DNA from: Clostridia bacterium DTU080
GTDB lineage: Bacteria; Bacillota; Limnochordia; DTU080
Length of the DNA stretch: 15,545 nucleotides
Assembly (NCBI GenBank): GCA_001513395.1
Contig: LFTP01000178.1
Location: 1-15,545 of the forward strand
Reading direction: 5' to 3'
A model generated the notes under the pieces. That model saw only the letters and a list, made by a program, of their open reading frames with translations. It searched no databases and was not told the DNA's origin. Positions 7,152 to 12,614 of this stretch are shown here, piece after piece. The position numbers were made by a program, and so were the translations under genes. How positions within the stretch are numbered: the stretch's first letter is position 1; each line of letters opens with the position of its first letter.

Positions 7152-8435
7152 TTACATCTTATTCTGATCCAATATCGCTTGTATGAGGGGCGCAATGGCC
7201 TCCAAATCCGCCTTTACGCTTACCTGGCCGGTACGTATGCGACCCCAGCTCTGGTTCAAAATGTTACCGATGTCGGTTGCCCCGTATCCCGTCATCAGAT
7301 ACCAGCGCCACAACACTTCGGTAGCATCCGTGAAGACCGACAGGTTGCAGCCGGGCATGAGCCGCTCCCAGCGCTGCAGATAGTCGCGCATCGTTTCGCG
7401 CAGCATCGGCGTACGGTTTTCCGCCCGGGTGAACAATAGGGCGCCCTCCAAATCATGGGCCAGGAACTTGACCAACTCCCATCCTTCTTCCTTGTTGGCA
7501 CTTCCCGCCGAAATGCCCAGTGACAAGAAGGCACCTTGCGATACCCGCTGCTTAGCCTTGGGCAATACGCCGAGTCTCCATTCAAACATGCCGCCGGCTT
7601 CCATTTGGGCACGGATGTTGTTCACGTAGTACGACTGGACTATATTCATCGCCGCGGTGCCGCTCAGGAATGCGCCGCCGCGTACGTTGTATTCGGTATA
7701 AAGCTTCATGATCTCTTCTACGGCTTGGACGACTTCCGGATCCGTACCGCGATATTGCGTACGATCGGGATCAATATCCTGCACGCCCCACAATCCGAGC
7801 TGGTTGTAGCCGCCATAGGAGCCGAAGTTTTGAATCCCCCAGTGGTCGTTAACGCCGTCACCGTTGGTGTCGTAGGTCAGCTTTTTGGCGGCCGCGACGA
7901 AGTCCTCCCAAGTGAATTCGTCCGTGAACCAGTCCGTGGGCAAAGGTGATATACCGTTTTTTTCCAAACTGTTCACATTGTAGAAAATACCGTAGATGCT
8001 GACCGCGGTAGGCAGCGAGTAATAGTGTCCGCGCACCTTCATCAATTCGACTACCGGCCCCGGATAGACGCGCAGATTCACACGGTCGCGCGCTATAGGA
8101 TCATCAATCGGATGCAGCGGCTTCTGCTCGGCAAAGGCAAAGATGCGTAGGTCATCGCCATATACCACATCAGGCGCTACTCCCGCAGCCGACATGGTGA
8201 TGAACTTCTGGTTCATATCCGGCCAACTGGCTACCGGGATCTGCTCGATAGCGATTCCCGTCCGCTTCGTGAACTGAGCGAAGGCGTCCTCAAGCTCCGG
8301 TCCGAAATACCCCGTGTTTCCCATGAACATGATCTTCTTTTGGGCTGCCGTCATGGGAACGGTGTGCAATACTATGAGAGCCGTAACAACCGCAATAAAC
8401 CGCAAGCAACGTGAAAAGCTTCCCCGCCACGTCAT
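7152..8435 (-). CDS. Orphan sugar ABC solute-binding protein (family 1)
   Basis: A complete 427-residue binding protein of the COG1653 type that captures sugars or oligosaccharides in the periplasm or outside the cell. Start ATG 8435 has AAAAGGAGG 7 nt upstream. The Sec signal peptide (basic start, hydrophobic FIAVVTALIVLHTV, cleavage near MTAA/QKK) has no lipobox cysteine. Family traits are LEDAFAQFTKRTGIAIEQI, SAAGVAPDVVYGDD, VSIYGIFYNV, a DTNGDGVNDHWGI loop and EEGWELVKFLAHDLEGALL. It is only distantly similar to the binding protein at the left edge. A terminator follows at once, so no permease or ATPase is cotranscribed; it must borrow a transporter or act as an auxiliary receptor. A LacI-type palindrome lies upstream at 8486-8497. 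Ligand unknown. Confidence 0.93.
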   Translation of the reverse strand: MTWRGSFSRCLRFIAVVTALIVLHTVPMTAAQKKIMFMGNTGYFGPELEDAFAQFTKRTGIAIEQIPVASWPDMNQKFITMSAAGVAPDVVYGDDLRIFAFAEQKPLHPIDDPIARDRVNLRVYPGPVVELMKVRGHYYSLPTAVSIYGIFYNVNSLEKNGISPLPTDWFTDEFTWEDFVAAAKKLTYDTNGDGVNDHWGIQNFGSYGGYNQLGLWGVQDIDPDRTQYRGTDPEVVQAVEEIMKLYTEYNVRGGAFLSGTAAMNIVQSYYVNNIRAQMEAGGMFEWRLGVLPKAKQRVSQGAFLSLGISAGSANKEEGWELVKFLAHDLEGALLFTRAENRTPMLRETMRDYLQRWERLMPGCNLSVFTDATEVLWRWYLMTGYGATDIGNILNQSWGRIRTGQVSVKADLEAIAPLIQAILDQNKM

Positions 8436-8485
8436 CGTACATCCTCCTTTTTTGCGGCTCAGTCGATTGTCGGAGCCTTTGTTCT

Positions 8486-8497
8486 TGTTTGCAAACA
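8486..8497. promoter_or_regulatory. Perfect 12-bp palindrome, possible LacI-family operator
   Basis: TGTTTGCAAACA is its own reverse complement and has the length and GC-centred symmetry of LacI/GalR-family operators. On the minus strand a -10-like TACAAT (8514-8509) lies 11 nt upstream, which would put the palindrome just after the transcription start of the binding-protein gene, a repressing position. The matching -35 is poor. The regulator itself is not in the window. Confidence 0.45.
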
Positions 8498-8819
8498 GCT
8501 CTCCGCTTATTGTACTTGGTCACGATGTCTACACTCTCCTGCCTCCTTGCTGCGCTGTCAGCACTTCCGCAGCTTGGCACAGGCTGTTGATGCGCCGTCA
8601 CGACGCCGGAAAAAAGACTTCCTGCTTTCGCTTGGAAACGATAGACCCCCTTTCACCCGATACGACGTTGAAGAAGATCCGGATATCGCTCGCCCGCTTC
8701 TAGGAACCGACCGATTGACGCATCTCAACACTTCGATACAGCCGCCTATGCCACCCTGACACCAACGGATCCTGCAGTTGGCCAGGGTCCGATACCGCAG
8801 ACCTTGGAGAGACTCGCTC

Positions 8820-9129
8820 AACACAGCGGCCCAACCCGCCGAGGATCATGGAGAAGACATTCATCAACAGCGAAACCTGCCGCGATGCGGTCGACTCACT
8901 GACCGTTCCCATCGGACAGGTGCGACCATCGTCTGTGTAACCAACGATGCGGGCCACCCATCACTCAAGAAGCGGACATTGTTCTTCTGACGCCCTGGAA
9001 GGGGACCATTCTCCCAGCGGAGCCATGGTATCCCGCATCGCCTAACCGGACACGGCCTACATCCTGCTCATCGCCGTGGCGCTGAGACATCGAAAGCAGC
9101 CCATGCAGTGTCCTATCGAAGCTCCGTAA
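8820..9129 (+). pseudogene. Degraded RpiR/MurR-family (SIS-domain) transcriptional regulator
   Basis: No intact frame exists here, but pieces in all three plus-strand frames line up in order with the sugar-phosphate-sensing SIS domain of RpiR/MurR regulators. INSETCRDAVDSL (8863-8901) corresponds to the family's ISxSGxTxDxVxxL. HRTGATIVCVTNDAG (8910-8954) corresponds to AKxxGAxxIxITN. ADIVLLTPWKGTILPAEPW (8972-9028) corresponds to ADxxLxxxxxETxFRxEAM. VSRIA, a stop at 9043, then DTAYILLIAVALRHRK (9028-9096) corresponds to ASRIAQLxxIDxLYVAVAxxR. At least three frameshifts and one nonsense codon separate them. The DNA-binding N-terminus is not clearly visible; fragments such as PLSPDTTLKKIR (8648-8683) may be its remains. 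It lies where a local regulator would sit, between the orphan binding protein and the secreted lyase. The family call rests on remembered motifs. Confidence 0.65.
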
Positions 9130-9325
9130 GCAGTGATCAACAAGCGCCACTGAAGAGCCGGTGCCTGACTGCGCAGAGGGTTTTGCTTTTTTGAAGCGAA
9201 CCACTGCCACAAAGAAGAGCAAGGTTTGTTTACTCGCCAATACAGACAACTACGCACTCTTGGCGCCTGCGCTCGACATGAGCGTTCAAGGACAAAAAAA
9301 GATATGAAGAAAGGAGCGAACGACA

Positions 9326-12300
9326 GTGATTTGGCGGTTTTCAGCACTGACAGTCCTCCTGGCATTGACCTGTGCGATGATCGTGGCCCATGCATCGTCG
9401 CTCATCCCCAACGGTGATTTCGAACAACTCGGCACCGGCGGACTGCCTGCCAACTTCTCTACCTGGGCAGGTGAAGGCTCGCCGAAGTTCGGCGTGGATT
9501 CGGAACATGCCTACTCCGGCCAGTACTCCATCCGCATCACCGGTGACGGGGATGATCGGGGCAGTTTCAACATCACGCGGCCCTGGGAGGGCGGAACGTA
9601 CAAAGCAACTCTCCGGTACCGGATCAGCCCGGGAATGGCCGCCGAAGCCGTGGTGTTAAGGATTATGGCCTTCCATTCACCGGGTTCGGCCGAGACGGAC
9701 AAGATTTCGTGGAACGTGAACAGGATCGCCCCCGGCCCCGGGACCACGGCGCTACCCCAAGGGAAAAACCTGCATGTGATACCACTCAAAGAGTCAGAGG
9801 ATGATGCTTGGCATCTGCTGGAAGTAGTCTTCGCGGTTCCCGACGAGGTCGTGCGCATCCAGTTCAACCTGTTCAACTGGCTAGGCACAGGCACGGTCTG
9901 GTTCGACGACTTCCACATCGAACCCACGACCTTCGACTGGGATGCCTATCAAGCCACGAGGTATGAACGCGAGCTGCAGTCACTGGGAGGTCTGTCCGTG
10001 GTGGTCAATCTTCGTCCGGAGCATCCTCGCCTGCTGATGAACAAAGATGACATACCCCGCCTTAAGGCGTTGATCGCCGAAGATGCCCAAGCCAGAGGCT
10101 GGTATGCGGCGCTGAAGAACAGCGCTACCAATCTGCTTTTCCAGCCCCCGTCACAGTATGAGATTCCTGACGGGATTCGTCTTTTGGCCACCAGCCGTCG
10201 AGTCCTCGACCGGGTCATGCTCTTGGCCTTTGTCCATCTGATCGAAGAAGACATGCGATTTGCCGACAGAGCTTGGCGCGAATTGGAAGCGGCCGCTCAG
10301 TTTCCCGACTGGAATCCCAGCCACTTCCTCGACACGGCCGAAATGACGAACGCCTTTGCCATCGGCTACGACTGGCTGTATCACGTCTGGACTCCCGAGC
10401 AGCGCGAGATACTGCGCAATGCCATAGTCTCCATGGGACTCGAACCCGGCCTCAACGCCTACCGAGGCAATGCTTCCTGGGTTCGGGCTACACACAACTG
10501 GAATCTGGTGTGTAACGGCGGTTTGGCCATGGGAGCACTGGCCATCGCTGACGAGGAGCCCGCCATGGCCGAGCTGATCCTGCGTGCCGGGCTGAAGAGC
10601 GTGCCCAATGCCATCACCCAATTCGCACCAGACGGCGGATGGAACGAAGGAGTTGGCTACTGGCACTACTCCATTCGCTATCTGATCCCCTACATCGCCG
10701 CTCTGGAGAGCGCGCTCGACGACAGTTACGGTCTGTCCGACACCCCCGGTCTGGATCTGGCAGGAACGTTTCCCATCTATCTCACCTCTCCCGCCGGTTT
10801 GGCCTTCAATTTTTCTGACAGCGGCACGGGCGTCGTCAACAGCCCGGAGATGTTTTGGATGGCCAAACGCTACGGACAGCCCAGTTACGCTTGGTGGCAG
10901 CACAAGATGTCCGGTGAAAGGGCCAGTGTTTTGGGCCTTTTGTGGTACTCGCGTGATATGATCGAGGCGTTTGACCCGGCCACCCTTCCTCTCGACCGGC
11001 ATTTCCGCCACGTCGAAGTAGCCACCATGCGCGGCGATTGGGGGGATAAAGAAGCGGTCTTCGTGGGCTTGATCGCTGGCGATAACAAGGCCAATCACGG
11101 CGATTTGCATATGGGCCAGTTTGTCCTTGACGCCCTCGGGGAGCGCTGGGCCATAGATCTGGGATCCGAAGACTACAACATCCCCGGATACTGGGGTACC
11201 CAGCGTTGGACCTATTACCGCAAACGGGCCGAAGGACATAATACACTGGTCATCAATCCTTCCGGCGATGTGGATCAGGATCCCCGGGCGGTCTCTCACA
11301 TCGTCTTCATGGGATCCGCTGAAGGAGAAGCCGTCGCCATCGCCGATCTCACCCCCGGATATGAGCGGCAGGCACGCTCTTTCAAACGGGGTATCGCCTT
11401 GATGGATGATCGCAGTCAAGTCATCGTCCAAGACGAGCTCGAGACGCGGCAACCCTCAGAAGTCTGGTGGTTCATGCACACACGGGCGAATATCACCATC
11501 GACGGCGACGGCACGGTGGCGCTTCTCGAACAGGGCGGCAAGCGCTTGGCAGCGCGAATTCTCTCCCCTGCGGGAGCGAGCTTCACCGTCCTACCCGCCA
11601 CTCCGTTGCCCACTTCGCCCAATCCTCCGGGACAGAACCCGAACCAGAACGTACAAAAGCTGGCTATCCGTCTTCAGGAAGTCACGGACGTCCGCATCAC
11701 CGTGCAGTTCACCCCGCTGCGGGATGACGAACTGAGTTCGTTGGCTCCGGAGATCAAACCGCTGCAAGTCTGGCAAGAGACCATTGCTGCTGGTCAGCGC
11801 CTCTGGGCACCTTTGGAGAGAGCCGAGTTGTCCGTGAGCCTGCCTCAACAAGCTGTGCGCGGCGTCATCTCGGTGCCCATGGCCTGGAAGATACCCTCTG
11901 CCAGCCGTGTGGAACGGGTGAGCGTCAGCGTTGACGAGAAGATCATCTACCAGGAAGACCGACTTCCCGAAGAAATCCTGTTCGACACCTTGACCGTGGC
12001 TGACGGCGCCCATCGACTGGTGGTCGAAGCCGCCATCGACGGAATATCGGCCCGTAGGGAGTACTCTTTGCGAGTGAGCAACTGGTGGCGCATGATCGAT
12101 CGCATGGAACCTCCCATCGACAGCGGCTGGTTTGGCACCTTGATCCGCTCACTGACCAGTTCCGAAAGCGACGGCTGGACCTACACCTCTGCCGAGTCCA
12201 GCAGACAACTCGGAGGAGTCGACCGTCGCATACGAGTCCAAGACACTGAAGAGTACCTGATCTGGGAGACTCCGCATCTGAGAAACCTCAAGATCTTGGT

Positions 12301-12553
12301 GCACGCCTCCAAGACGGCAGTGGAGCCAGCCCTCAGGCTTTTGGTCTCCCAAGACGGCGAGACATGGGATCCGCTTGCCTATACGGTGAAGGAGCTCGAG
12401 ATCTCTTCCGACGGACTGTACACCTTGGCCGTGGAGGCAGAGCTACCACCGGCTGCCGACGTACAGTGGTTTCAACTGCGCATCCTGCCCGGCCACTTCG
12501 CTTCGGATGAGCTGCAGATCTCACAGGCCGAGCTGATAGGGCTGAATCAATAG
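9326..12553 (+). CDS. Secreted heparinase II/III-family polysaccharide lyase with carbohydrate-binding and C-terminal accessory domains
   Basis: A 1075-residue exported enzyme expected to cleave a uronate-containing polysaccharide by beta-elimination, as PL12, PL15, PL17 and PL21 enzymes do. GTG 9326 has AAAGGAG 9 nt upstream. Residues 1-24 are a Sec signal peptide (cleavage near AHA/S). Residues 25-205 form a jelly-roll carbohydrate-binding-like domain (LIPNGDFEQ to VWFDDFHIEP). Residues 230-560 are the alpha/alpha-toroid with ATHNWNLVCNGG (388-399) and PDGGWNEGVGYW (435-446). Residues 570-810 are the heparinase II/III beta-sandwich with NHGDLHMGQFVLD (590-602). H390/N391, Y445 and H591 are candidate catalytic residues by family analogy. 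Residues 845-918 are Ig-like, and 919-1075 a domain shared with the convergent DUF4838 protein. No LPXTG, SLH or transmembrane anchor is seen. Exact substrate is unknown. Confidence 0.9.
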   Translation: MIWRFSALTVLLALTCAMIVAHASSLIPNGDFEQLGTGGLPANFSTWAGEGSPKFGVDSEHAYSGQYSIRITGDGDDRGSFNITRPWEGGTYKATLRYRISPGMAAEAVVLRIMAFHSPGSAETDKISWNVNRIAPGPGTTALPQGKNLHVIPLKESEDDAWHLLEVVFAVPDEVVRIQFNLFNWLGTGTVWFDDFHIEPTTFDWDAYQATRYERELQSLGGLSVVVNLRPEHPRLLMNKDDIPRLKALIAEDAQARGWYAALKNSATNLLFQPPSQYEIPDGIRLLATSRRVLDRVMLLAFVHLIEEDMRFADRAWRELEAAAQFPDWNPSHFLDTAEMTNAFAIGYDWLYHVWTPEQREILRNAIVSMGLEPGLNAYRGNASWVRATHNWNLVCNGGLAMGALAIADEEPAMAELILRAGLKSVPNAITQFAPDGGWNEGVGYWHYSIRYLIPYIAALESALDDSYGLSDTPGLDLAGTFPIYLTSPAGLAFNFSDSGTGVVNSPEMFWMAKRYGQPSYAWWQHKMSGERASVLGLLWYSRDMIEAFDPATLPLDRHFRHVEVATMRGDWGDKEAVFVGLIAGDNKANHGDLHMGQFVLDALGERWAIDLGSEDYNIPGYWGTQRWTYYRKRAEGHNTLVINPSGDVDQDPRAVSHIVFMGSAEGEAVAIADLTPGYERQARSFKRGIALMDDRSQVIVQDELETRQPSEVWWFMHTRANITIDGDGTVALLEQGGKRLAARILSPAGASFTVLPATPLPTSPNPPGQNPNQNVQKLAIRLQEVTDVRITVQFTPLRDDELSSLAPEIKPLQVWQETIAAGQRLWAPLERAELSVSLPQQAVRGVISVPMAWKIPSASRVERVSVSVDEKIIYQEDRLPEEILFDTLTVADGAHRLVVEAAIDGISARREYSLRVSNWWRMIDRMEPPIDSGWFGTLIRSLTSSESDGWTYTSAESSRQLGGVDRRIRVQDTEEYLIWETPHLRNLKILVHASKTAVEPALRLLVSQDGETWDPLAYTVKELEISSDGLYTLAVEAELPPAADVQWFQLRILPGHFASDELQISQAELIGLNQ

Positions 12554-12559
12554 CAAACC

Positions 12560-12593
12560 AAGGAGGGAGGATGCCTGGGCGTCCTCCCTCCTT
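12560..12593. terminator. Bidirectional hairpin between convergent genes
   Basis: A perfect 12-bp stem, AAGGAGGGAGGA (12560-12571) with TCCTCCCTCCTT (12582-12593), and a 10-nt loop fill the 61-nt gap between the lyase stop (12553) and the DUF4838 stop (12615). Neither side has a strong T-run, so efficiency is uncertain, but the position suits termination of both genes. Confidence 0.65.
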
Positions 12594-12614
12594 ACCGTGA
12601 TTACTGACCTCCGT

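Noticed and set aside
6876..7439. 187-codon plus-strand open frame
   Set aside because: More than half is antisense to the orphan binding protein, it crosses that gene's terminator hairpin, and it has no ribosome site or known domain.
8820..9129. ABC-transporter ATPase remnant as identity of the decayed gene
   Set aside because: The segment around ATIVCVTND and ADIVLL briefly resembled the ATPase IYVTHD/ADRIVV region, but the following AEPWVSRIA and AYILLIAVALR pieces, and INSETCRDAV before it, fit only the SIS/RpiR order.
10151..11452. 433-codon minus-strand open frame
   Set aside because: It lies entirely inside the heparinase-type lyase, opposite its conserved catalytic segments. No ribosome site, and the product resembles no family.
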